Shown here: one piece after another, positions 7,012 through 13,763 of the stretch | Numbering within the stretch: the stretch's first letter is position 1 | Layout of the letters: each line of letters opens with the position of its first letter | Assembly: GCA_009780795.1 (NCBI GenBank) | Contig: WQZJ01000022.1 | Location: 1-13,821, forward strand | Direction: 5' to 3' | DNA: 13,821 bases | Origin: Methanomassiliicoccaceae archaeon | GTDB lineage: Archaea; Thermoplasmatota; Thermoplasmata; Methanomassiliicoccales; Methanomethylophilaceae | Made by a program: the position numbers and the translations under genes | Notes under the pieces: generated by a model | Told to the model about the DNA's origin: nothing | Database searches by the model: none | Seen by the model: only the letters and a program-made list of their open reading frames with translations

Positions 7012-7769
7012 TAGGCGTATCATCGGTGAACTTCGCGGCGAACAGCGTAGAGGACTGCCTCGTCAGGATATCAAAGGATTTCGATCATTGGGAGATAATA
7101 TCTGAGGGAGAACATTATCTTCCGCTGGTGTCGCGCAGGCTGTTAGCGATCGCCCCCTCGTATGACGTTAAGTTCTCGATACACACAACCATCTCGGACG
7201 TGAACATCGCCGCGCTCAGTGAAAGGATGAGAGAAGCGGCCGTGATGGAGATAATCGCGTCCATGGAGCAGGCGATAGAGCTCGGTGCGAAGGTCGTGAC
7301 CTTCCATCCCGGATATCATTCGATGGTAATCCCCGGGCATGAGGAAAGGTCTGCGGAGAAGGCAAAACGCTCTATGAAGACCATCGACCGTCTGATGAAC
7401 GAGTTCAGTATCACAGCATGCGCGGAGAACATGCCGTCATTCAAGTTCATGCTCGGAAAGACCGCGAAGGAGATGTTCGACCTTGTCGACGGTACGGACC
7501 TCAAGATATGTTTTGACATAGGTCACGCGAACACGGTCGGTCAGATCGATGAGATGATCGATCTGCTCGGTGATAGGATAAGGAACGTGCACATACACGA
7601 TAACAACGGTGACAATGACGATCATATGACGATAGGCGACGGTAACATAGACTTCGAAAAGGTACTGAAAAGACTTTCGAAGTACAAGGGCAAATACATC
7701 ATAGAGTCGAGGTCGATCGAGTCCGCGGTCACCTCAAGGGACCGTCTCAGGGGGCTCCTGCGCCTCTGA
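7008..7769 (+). CDS. Sugar phosphate isomerase/epimerase-like TIM-barrel protein
   Basis: A 253-residue protein of the xylose isomerase-like / AP endonuclease 2 TIM-barrel superfamily. Putative metal ligands are spaced as in endonuclease IV: H59, H100 (VVTFHPG), E140 (CAENM), D170 and H173 (CFDIGHAN), H195 and H197 (NVHIHDN), and E233 at the final strand (YIIESRS). GDGNIDFEKVL (210-220) is the typical loop after the seventh strand. This intact ligand set suggests a metal-dependent isomerase, epimerase or endonuclease; the substrate cannot be read from the sequence. The ATG overlaps the stop of the UPF0201 gene (ATGA), so the two are co-translated. Its 3' end overlaps the convergent protease gene by 36 bases. 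Confidence 0.9.
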   Translation: MIGVSSVNFAANSVEDCLVRISKDFDHWEIISEGEHYLPLVSRRLLAIAPSYDVKFSIHTTISDVNIAALSERMREAAVMEIIASMEQAIELGAKVVTFHPGYHSMVIPGHEERSAEKAKRSMKTIDRLMNEFSITACAENMPSFKFMLGKTAKEMFDLVDGTDLKICFDIGHANTVGQIDEMIDLLGDRIRNVHIHDNNGDNDDHMTIGDGNIDFEKVLKRLSKYKGKYIIESRSIESAVTSRDRLRGLLRL

Positions 7770-8762
7770 GACCATCGTTCTCATAAAGCGTGCGGCACGT
7801 ATCCCGTAGATCACCAGGAACAGGAGACCGAACATCACGATGGTGAGCATGAACAGCACGAGCAGAGCCTCGCCTGTGTCGTCGCCGAGTATCCAAATAA
7901 GAGATGTCATGTAATTTGTCAGAAGGTGCAGCATTATAGCCGCATGTATCCCGTACTTGACAAATAGGTATCCAAGCGCCAAACCGACCACGAACGTCGG
8001 TATTATCTTGAAGATATCCCATCCGGCCAGGTGGGCGTACGCGAAGATGGCCGACGATATCACGATGAACGCGACCGCGGCACCATCCATCTCGAAGCGT
8101 CCGAGCAGGCACCTCCATGATCCTTTCTTCTTCATCAGGAGCCCGAGTACCATTATCGGCGCGCCTATCATCAGGACACGGCAAAGTATCTCCTCCCAGA
8201 CGGCCGCGGTCAGAAGGTGGTACCATTCTCCCCAGTGCGGTCCCCAGTGACCGGGGACGGACGGGTCGCTGCCCGCCGCCATGACCAACATATTGAATAT
8301 GAGATTGAACGCGATCGCCGCTGCGAACAAGGTCACGACGCCGTAGAGCGGCATATCATCTATCTTGTCGATGTTCTTCTTCAGAATGTTCCTGAAGCCG
8401 TCGCGGCTCGTGTACAGGAGCATCACGAACGACGCTATCGCCGTGATCACGATGAACAGATACCACAGATTGGCTGCGATTCCGTTAAGCTCTGTCAGGA
8501 GAGCGGGCGACGGAGTGAGTATGAGTATGTACGCCTGCCCCGATGACCCTATATCTACCCATATGTCGCCGAACCCCCAAAGTATTGCGTACACTTCGAA
8601 GAACAGCATCACGGTGCACAGCAGCATCAGCGCAACGCCTATCCATTTGATCGCAGCATACAGACCGCCCTCAGGCGGTTTGTATCCGGTCGGGCTTCCG
8701 CACAGTGTGCAGTATGCATACCTGTTCTCCAGGCTTTCCGCGCATCTCTCGCATTCAGACAT
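7734..8762 (-). CDS. Zinc-ribbon CPBP-family intramembrane metalloprotease
   Basis: A multi-pass membrane protein of about 342 residues, with residues numbered here from an alternative ATG at 8771. An N-terminal zinc ribbon has C7, C10, C21 and C24 (CxxC-10-CxxC). Roughly eight hydrophobic segments follow. The CPBP (CAAX protease and bacteriocin-processing) motifs are EEILCR (193-198), FAYAH (243-247) and HLLTN (282-286), so the catalytic glutamates and metal histidines are present. Known relatives cleave prenylated proteins or act in bacteriocin immunity; the target here is unknown. I prefer ATG 8762 because GAGGG lies nine bases before it, whereas it directly abuts ATG 8771. It overlaps the upstream TraB-like gene by eight bases and the convergent isomerase by 36. 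Confidence 0.9.
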   Translation of the reverse strand: MSECERCAESLENRYAYCTLCGSPTGYKPPEGGLYAAIKWIGVALMLLCTVMLFFEVYAILWGFGDIWVDIGSSGQAYILILTPSPALLTELNGIAANLWYLFIVITAIASFVMLLYTSRDGFRNILKKNIDKIDDMPLYGVVTLFAAAIAFNLIFNMLVMAAGSDPSVPGHWGPHWGEWYHLLTAAVWEEILCRVLMIGAPIMVLGLLMKKKGSWRCLLGRFEMDGAAVAFIVISSAIFAYAHLAGWDIFKIIPTFVVGLALGYLFVKYGIHAAIMLHLLTNYMTSLIWILGDDTGEALLVLFMLTIVMFGLLFLVIYGIRAARFMRTMVSEAQEPPETVP

Positions 8763-9375
8763 CCGTATCATCCCTCAAGAGGGACAGGATGCCCTTGACA
8801 CGTTCGGTCTCAACTACAGCCAGCAGCCGCTTTGAGTTCTTGGCCAGCAGTTTTATTCGGTTGGCCATGTACTTCTCTCTGAGCTTAGTGAGCTCACGGA
8901 ACCCCTTGGAATTGTTCACGAAGGAGTCCCAAGACAGCACGAACGCCTCCGGTGACGACATGTCAAAGCTCTTCTTGACCGCCTTTCTGGCCAATCGCCC
9001 CTCCTTCAGAAGTTCGAGCGTTGTTATAAGATCGCAGTAGACGACGGAGAACGACTCCTCGTCCATATCCAGCGGCGCCACCGGATGTGAGAGGTCATTG
9101 CACGTGTCCAGCAGAGCTGAGAAGGCCGGTGCCGGTGCGTCGATCTTCCCGAACCTGCTCAGTAAGTAAAGATAGACGTGATCGAGGTCCTCCAACTCCT
9201 GTACACCCAGGTCATTCCGGAGGCCGACCGCCAGTATGTCCTCCTTTCCGAGGGAGACGGCGAACGTATCGTATGATTCGTTCACCACGTCCTTCACTCT
9301 TTCGTATTCTGACACAAGCCCCTTTATGACGGGCAGGATGTCAACGCGGCATCCGTCGATATCAATCGTTATCAT
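8755..9375 (-). CDS. Degenerate TraB/TIKI-like protein
   Basis: A 206-residue soluble protein with no signal peptide or membrane span. I suspect a remote TraB family member with its active site lost. Residues 15-50 resemble the opening TraB helix and strand (a V-x-x-VK-x-VV pattern, then DTFAVSLGKEDI where the family has D-x-V-A-V-E-L), but the preceding GTAH motif is missing. Residues 81-110 mirror the family's central helix followed by a V-x-LIDRDI strand, here VAPLDMDE. Residues 164-196 mirror its C-terminus: KLREKYMANRI for ERDRYMA, then LLAVVETERVKGI for VVAVVGAGHVEGI, with the histidine replaced. It overlaps the regulator upstream by 14 bases and the protease downstream by eight. This is pattern matching by eye; a structure search would decide. 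Confidence 0.55.
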   Translation of the reverse strand: MITIDIDGCRVDILPVIKGLVSEYERVKDVVNESYDTFAVSLGKEDILAVGLRNDLGVQELEDLDHVYLYLLSRFGKIDAPAPAFSALLDTCNDLSHPVAPLDMDEESFSVVYCDLITTLELLKEGRLARKAVKKSFDMSSPEAFVLSWDSFVNNSKGFRELTKLREKYMANRIKLLAKNSKRLLAVVETERVKGILSLLRDDTDV

Positions 9376-10318
9376 CGTGGCCGCTCCGTTCCATTACCAG
9401 ATCCTTCAGTTCAGACTGATCGTCCATTTTCTTTATCTCGTCCTTGGTGATTATTGCGGTGGACCGTATGCTGTCGGCCGTTCCCTTTCGTTCAACGATG
9501 ATGACGGACCGCTGTCCGGAGATACGCGATATGTCGGAGACGATGGATGCTTTGTGCATCAGACGGTCGTCCTCGTTCCCGAGGCCGGTGAGGATCACCA
9601 TCTTCTCGCTTCGGGTAAGGGCCTCGAACGGGCTGCGCACGGTGGGCGTGACAGAACATCCGAGGTCAAGGAGGACATTGAATATCTGAACGTCCGTCCT
9701 CTTCGCCCCGGAGACCTCGTACTCCTCGCTTTTGTGCTCGCTTTTGTACTTGAACGGGTCCATCGCCTCTATTATCGGGACGTTCAGGAACTCCTCAAGA
9801 CGTATGGCAGCATCGATCATAGCGCTCATGCCGGTCTCGTACATCTGTATCGTTCTTCTGGAGACACCGGCCGTTTCCGCCAACGTACCAAGACTGAGAC
9901 CTCTCGTCTCTCTCAGATGTTTCAGCAGATCACTGTCCAATTTGACGTAAAGGCCGCCGGGGGCGGCGAATATGAACGGGGGAACCTCATCCAGAAGGTG
10001 GTCGGCCAAGGTCTCATTCGATATAATGGAGATGTTGAACCTCGAATAGACGATGCCCGCCTCCAGTGCCCCTGAGCTGGAACGCTCGCCCACCAGTATC
10101 GGACTGGCACCCAGCGCCTCGGCGAGTATCTTCATCTCGTCGGCGTTCTCCCTGGAAAAGGCGTCGATGTTGCTCAATATCTTTATGATGAGCAGCGAAT
10201 CATTCTTTCTGCCGACGATGTCGAAGCAGACGCTCCTCATGTTAAGGGGAGAGGATACGCTGTATCCTGCCCGCGCGAGTATGGCGCGTGTCGTGTTGAT
10301 AAGTTCTTCTCTCCCCAC
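9362..10318 (-). CDS. Archaeal HTH-type transcriptional regulator (COG1395 family)
   Basis: A 318-residue regulator with the layout of the archaeal MJ0568-type family: a helix-turn-helix of the Cro/cI kind in the middle (about 129-185, with LSLGTLAETAGVSRRTIQMYE) between two alpha/beta domains. The N-terminal domain (about 6-110) and C-terminal domain (about 207-300) resemble each other. I chose the GTG at 10318: it gives MGREELINTTRAILARAG, as in family members, and lies 27 bases past a TATA box, so the message is probably leaderless. The longer frame from ATG 10423 would run through the promoter and the cdc48 terminator. It leads an operon with the TraB-like and CPBP genes, which overlap closely, so it may autoregulate or control them. 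Its target genes are unknown. Confidence 0.88.
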   Translation of the reverse strand: MGREELINTTRAILARAGYSVSSPLNMRSVCFDIVGRKNDSLLIIKILSNIDAFSRENADEMKILAEALGASPILVGERSSSGALEAGIVYSRFNISIISNETLADHLLDEVPPFIFAAPGGLYVKLDSDLLKHLRETRGLSLGTLAETAGVSRRTIQMYETGMSAMIDAAIRLEEFLNVPIIEAMDPFKYKSEHKSEEYEVSGAKRTDVQIFNVLLDLGCSVTPTVRSPFEALTRSEKMVILTGLGNEDDRLMHKASIVSDISRISGQRSVIIVERKGTADSIRSTAIITKDEIKKMDDQSELKDLVMERSGHDDND

Positions 10319-10341
10319 GATAGATAAAGGGTTTGTCCTTC

Positions 10342-10349
10342 TATTTATA
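10342..10349 (-). promoter_or_regulatory. TATA box of the regulator operon
   Basis: TATAAATA on the minus strand is centred 27 bases before the GTG at 10318, the normal spacing for a leaderless archaeal message. No Shine-Dalgarno site precedes the GTG. It is the only promoter I see for the three-gene unit downstream. Confidence 0.72.
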
Positions 10350-10384
10350 TTGAGCGAACGCGGGTGCGCTCGCGGGAGGCAAAC

Positions 10385-10417
10385 GAAAAAGGGATGACGG
10401 GGCCGGCGCCCCGTCAT
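10385..10417 (-). terminator. Hairpin plus U-tract terminator of cdc48
   Basis: Just two bases past the cdc48 stop the minus strand has a 10-bp perfect GC-rich stem (ATGACGGGGC, paired with GCCCCGTCAT) with a four-base loop, then CCCTTTTTC. This looks like a bacterial-type intrinsic terminator; in archaea the T-tract is thought to matter most. It separates cdc48 from the regulator operon. Confidence 0.7.
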
Positions 10418-10419
10418 GA

Positions 10420-12579
10420 TCACACGCGCAGGCCGGTGTATCTGCTCAGTTCGTCCCTTGCGTTCGGTCCGAACTTACCGATCGCTGCGACGAAGTGCTC
10501 CATTCTCACCTTGCACGCTCCGATCTCGTCCTCTGTAGGCACCTTACCGGAGGCGACCAGCTCGCGTACCGCGCTCATCACGGCCTCGTTACATATCGCC
10601 GATATGTCGGCACCGGTGCATCCGTCCGTCCTGTCCGCAAGTTCCTCTATATCGACGTTCCCATCCAGCGGTTTTTCCTTGGTGTGGATGCCGAAGATGG
10701 CGATACGGGAATCCTTGTCGGGAGGGCCGATGAGTATACTCTTATCGAATCTCCCCGGTCTTAGCAGCGCAGGGTCCATGATGTCCGGTCGGTTCGTTGC
10801 TGCTATCACAACGACGCCGTTCAGCGCACGGAGCCCGTCCATCTCGGTAAGCATCTGAGATATTACGCGTTCGGTGACCTTACTGTCATCGCCTGTTCCG
10901 CGCTGCGGCGCGATCGAGTCGATCTCGTCCATGAATATCACGCATGGTGCCGCCTGTCTCGCTTTCCTGAAGGTCTCGCGGACGGCTTTCTCGCTCTCGC
11001 CGACCCATTTGTTCAGGAACTCCGGTCCGTTCACGGCTATGAAGTTCGCTTCGCTCTCCGTTGCGACAGCTTTAGCGAGCATCGTCTTGCCGGTACCGGG
11101 AGGCCCGTACAGCAATATACCCTTGGGCGGCCGGGCGTTCATGTGCTCGAACACCTTACCGTACTTCAGCGGCCACTCCACCGCCTCCTTGAGTTCCTGT
11201 TTGGCATGTGCCAGCGCACCGATGTCATCCCAATGAACGCGCGGTTTCTCTATCAGCACTTCTCTCATGGTGGAGGGCTGCATCTCCCTCAGTGCGACGC
11301 TGAAATCGTCCTTGTTGACGTTTATCCTGTTCAGCGTCTCGAACGGTATCTCGTCCGTTTCGAGATCGAGCTCCGGCAGTATGCGGCGCAGCGCGGCCAT
11401 GGCCGCCTCCTTCGTGAGTGCGGAGAGGTCCGCGCCCGCATAGCCGTGCGTCAGGTCGGCGAGGCGGTCCAGGTCCACGTCGGCCGTAAGGGGCATCCCT
11501 CTCGTGTGTATCTGCAGTATCTCCAGCCTTCCGTCGCGGTTGGGTATGCTTATCTCTATCTCGCGGTCGAACCTTCCGGGTCTCCTCAGCGCCTCGTCGA
11601 TGGCGTTCGGGCGGTTGGTCGCACCTATCACGACAACTTTCCCCCTGGTCTCGAGACCGTCCATCAGCGCGAGCAGCTGCGCGACTATGCGTCTTTCCTG
11701 CTCTCCGGAGACCTCGTCGCGCTTCGGGGCGATCGAATCGATCTCGTCGATGAATATTATACTCGGTGCGTTCTCCTCCGCCTCCTTGAATATCTCTCTG
11801 AGACGTTCCTCGGACTCACCATAGAACTTGCTCATGATCGCCGGTCCGCCGATCGACGTGAAGTTGCTGCTCGTCTCTCCTGCCACGGCCTTAGCGAGCA
11901 TCGTCTTGCCAGTTCCCGGAGGACCGTGCAGCAGCACACCCTTCGGTGCTTCGACGCCAAGACGTTTGAACAGTTCCGGATGCTTCAGCGGAAGTTCGAT
12001 CATCTCTCTTACTTTCTTCACCTCATCGCCGAGGCCGCCTATGTCCTCGTACGACACCTTCGGTATCTCCCCGGTCCTGGGGGCGGGCTTGTCGCTTATC
12101 TTCACGCTGGTGCCGGAGGTCATTATCACAGCGTCCGCCGCGGGTGTGAACGATGACACCGTAAGGTCGATCTTGTTGCCCATTATGTTCAGGGTGATCA
12201 CGTCGCCTTTAGAGAACGCGCGCGCCTCGAATATCTGTCTCAGATAGTCCTGTCCTCCCTGAAGTTTGACCTCTTCGAGCGGCGAGAAGGTTATCTTCTC
12301 CGCATTCTTTGCGCTAACCTTCTTGATGTCCACACGCTCGTCGATGCTCGTACCGGCGTTCCGCCGGGTGGAACCGTCCATTCTGATGATCCCGCGGTTG
12401 GCGTCCTCATCATCACCTCTCAGGACCTTTGAAACAGTTTTCTTGTTACCGCTTATCTGTATTATGTCGCCTGCCCTCAGGTCGAGTATCTCCATTAATG
12501 CGGGGTCTATCCTCGCTACTCCGCGTCCTGCCTCACCGGGCCTCAGTTCGGCGACCTTCAATGCCTTATCTCTTGCCAT
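10420..12579 (-). CDS. cdc48: Cdc48/VAT-type AAA+ ATPase (p97 homologue)
   Basis: Archaeal p97/VAT protein, which unfolds proteins with ATP and feeds the proteasome. It has 719 residues with the standard order: N domain (about 1-170, double-psi barrel plus a second half), D1 and D2. D1 Walker A GPPGTGKT is at 219-226 and Walker B IIFIDE at 274-279; D2 Walker A is at 492-499 and Walker B VIFMDE at 547-552. The polarity-bearing NRP and RPGRFD segments are present in both, so both rings should hydrolyse ATP. The C-terminus ends YTGLRV without a Hydrophobic-Tyr-X proteasome-docking tail. I chose ATG 12579 because a strong Shine-Dalgarno site precedes it; an upstream in-frame ATG (12678) would place the TATA box inside the gene. 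It stands alone with its own promoter and terminator. Confidence 0.97.
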   Translation of the reverse strand: MARDKALKVAELRPGEAGRGVARIDPALMEILDLRAGDIIQISGNKKTVSKVLRGDDEDANRGIIRMDGSTRRNAGTSIDERVDIKKVSAKNAEKITFSPLEEVKLQGGQDYLRQIFEARAFSKGDVITLNIMGNKIDLTVSSFTPAADAVIMTSGTSVKISDKPAPRTGEIPKVSYEDIGGLGDEVKKVREMIELPLKHPELFKRLGVEAPKGVLLHGPPGTGKTMLAKAVAGETSSNFTSIGGPAIMSKFYGESEERLREIFKEAEENAPSIIFIDEIDSIAPKRDEVSGEQERRIVAQLLALMDGLETRGKVVVIGATNRPNAIDEALRRPGRFDREIEISIPNRDGRLEILQIHTRGMPLTADVDLDRLADLTHGYAGADLSALTKEAAMAALRRILPELDLETDEIPFETLNRINVNKDDFSVALREMQPSTMREVLIEKPRVHWDDIGALAHAKQELKEAVEWPLKYGKVFEHMNARPPKGILLYGPPGTGKTMLAKAVATESEANFIAVNGPEFLNKWVGESEKAVRETFRKARQAAPCVIFMDEIDSIAPQRGTGDDSKVTERVISQMLTEMDGLRALNGVVVIAATNRPDIMDPALLRPGRFDKSILIGPPDKDSRIAIFGIHTKEKPLDGNVDIEELADRTDGCTGADISAICNEAVMSAVRELVASGKVPTEDEIGACKVRMEHFVAAIGKFGPNARDELSRYTGLRV

Positions 12580-12584
12580 GTTTG

Positions 12585-12591
12585 CCACCTC
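12585..12591 (-). promoter_or_regulatory. Shine-Dalgarno site of cdc48
   Basis: GAGGTGG on the minus strand, five bases before the ATG at 12579. It decides the start over the longer frame and makes cdc48 a leadered gene, unlike the three leaderless genes nearby. Confidence 0.85.
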
Positions 12592-12630
12592 TTCATTTTT
12601 GTTTTCAAAACTTGTATTGGTTATTACTTC

Positions 12631-12640
12631 TATATAAATA
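12631..12640 (-). promoter_or_regulatory. TATA box of cdc48
   Basis: TATTTATATA on the minus strand. Its spacing puts the transcription start near 12609, which leaves a leader of about 30 bases that contains the Shine-Dalgarno site. Confidence 0.7.
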
Positions 12641-12776
12641 TTTCCGTTATGTGCTAAGTACATAAGTCGTGAACACACGCCCTATGACGTTCTGTGTAGT
12701 GGCGCTCACGAAACACCCAAAGGTAAACTTATCGGCTTCAAAGGCGAACATCCCACCGTACGGGGCCGACGTGAGA
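12641..12776. other. Intergenic stretch between cdc48 and the orphan gene
   Basis: The 136 bases upstream of the cdc48 TATA box contain no reading frame I can support, no tRNA-like arms and no strong hairpin. An imperfect repeat pairs the outer GTGA with TCAC between about 12669 and 12709, too weak to call. T-rich runs on the minus strand (for example AAGTTTACCTTTGG) may end transcription of the orphan gene. Confidence 0.4.
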
Positions 12777-13763
12777 TCAGTTTAACGGCTGAATTGTTAT
12801 TACTTTCATCGAGTGAACGAGAGGCGCATATTCTTCAACTATCATCTTCGTTCCATCGTATGATATGCGATATTTCTCAGTAATTCCTATGTGATATCTC
12901 TCAGCGATAAGAGTGTCGTTCTCAATGTACGTTTTATCTATATTTGTTAAATTCAATTCGGTTTTCGGAACCTCTTCCGTAGTGAACAGGTCGTAAGTTA
13001 TTTCCTGTATGCGCAGATGTACGAGTCCCTCCTCGGCTCGTATTATTATTTCCCCTCCTATAACATGTGGTGAGGAATTCCCAAAAGATCTATAAAAATA
13101 ACCCAAAGAACCTTCAAGGGCCCAAGCCCACACGTAAACGATATCTTTTGCAATGTCTATTTGCATCACGAACCCTTCTCTGAAGTATATGGATGAATAA
13201 AAGTAATTAAGATTAGAGGAACGATAGTGAATGACATCTACGCAAGTATCCTCTATCTTTACTATGTTTCCTTCACTGTCATACTGCATATACCCCTCGT
13301 CGGTATAGACATACGCCACTCCGCTTTCACTGATAAAATGCACATATCTTGTGATATACTCGATGTCGTTAACTGTCTGATTCACATGACTGTTCAGTAT
13401 GTATGTCCTTCCGTATTTATCCACCAAAACATCCGAAATAGTGATATCGTCATTGTTGATGAGTGCAGTGAACACCAGATCATCATTTTCGATCGTCATT
13501 TTGTAACATTCATTATTCACAAAAACGACATCACCAGCTACTTTTTTGATATATGAGAAGTGAGACAATGAGTAGATCTTCTTTGTCTCAGTGTTTATCA
13601 CAAAACTCTGATGATTAAGGTCGTTTATGTATCCGGTCACGTTAAAGTCTCTTTCGTTGTAGTTGTGATCGTCAGAGAGATTCGTAAAACTTATGTAACC
13701 TGAGTTCGACAGCAGTTTCTGATTTCGGAAAAAATTGACAGTTGAGCATTCGCTGATCCGCAT
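12777..13763 (-). CDS. AT-rich orphan protein, beta-strand rich
   Basis: A 328-residue protein I do not recognise. It is rich in Asn, Tyr, Ile and Asp and made of alternating short beta strands with turns such as NTETKKIY (57-64), DKYGRTYIL (115-123), YDSEGNIVKI (161-170) and SYDGTKMIV (301-309). That pattern fits a beta propeller or similar beta-repeat fold. No signal peptide, membrane span or catalytic motif is visible. Two sampled 60-base lines are 32-33% G+C, against 65% in an atpB line, so it is probably acquired. ATG 13763 has no Shine-Dalgarno site or TATA box in front. The frame stays open to a TGA at 13815-13817 without another start, so the gene may be 5'-truncated or frameshifted. 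It points the same way as cdc48 but looks unrelated to it. Confidence 0.7.
   Translation of the reverse strand: MRISECSTVNFFRNQKLLSNSGYISFTNLSDDHNYNERDFNVTGYINDLNHQSFVINTETKKIYSLSHFSYIKKVAGDVVFVNNECYKMTIENDDLVFTALINNDDITISDVLVDKYGRTYILNSHVNQTVNDIEYITRYVHFISESGVAYVYTDEGYMQYDSEGNIVKIEDTCVDVIHYRSSNLNYFYSSIYFREGFVMQIDIAKDIVYVWAWALEGSLGYFYRSFGNSSPHVIGGEIIIRAEEGLVHLRIQEITYDLFTTEEVPKTELNLTNIDKTYIENDTLIAERYHIGITEKYRISYDGTKMIVEEYAPLVHSMKVITIQPLN

Noticed and set aside
10352..10372. Imperfect inverted repeat upstream of the regulator TATA box
   Set aside because: A seven-base stem with a wobble pair; could be an operator but too weak to list.
11073..11922. Near-identical 30-base stretches about 820 bases apart in cdc48
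   Set aside because: These encode the Walker A regions of D1 and D2, an ancient domain duplication, not a mobile or regulatory repeat.
11143..12156. 337-codon plus-strand frame opposite cdc48
   Set aside because: Shadow of cdc48; no start signals and unlike any protein.
12641..12776. Possible small RNA between the orphan gene and cdc48
   Set aside because: No tRNA arms, kink-turn or stable stem; no promoter separate from that of cdc48.
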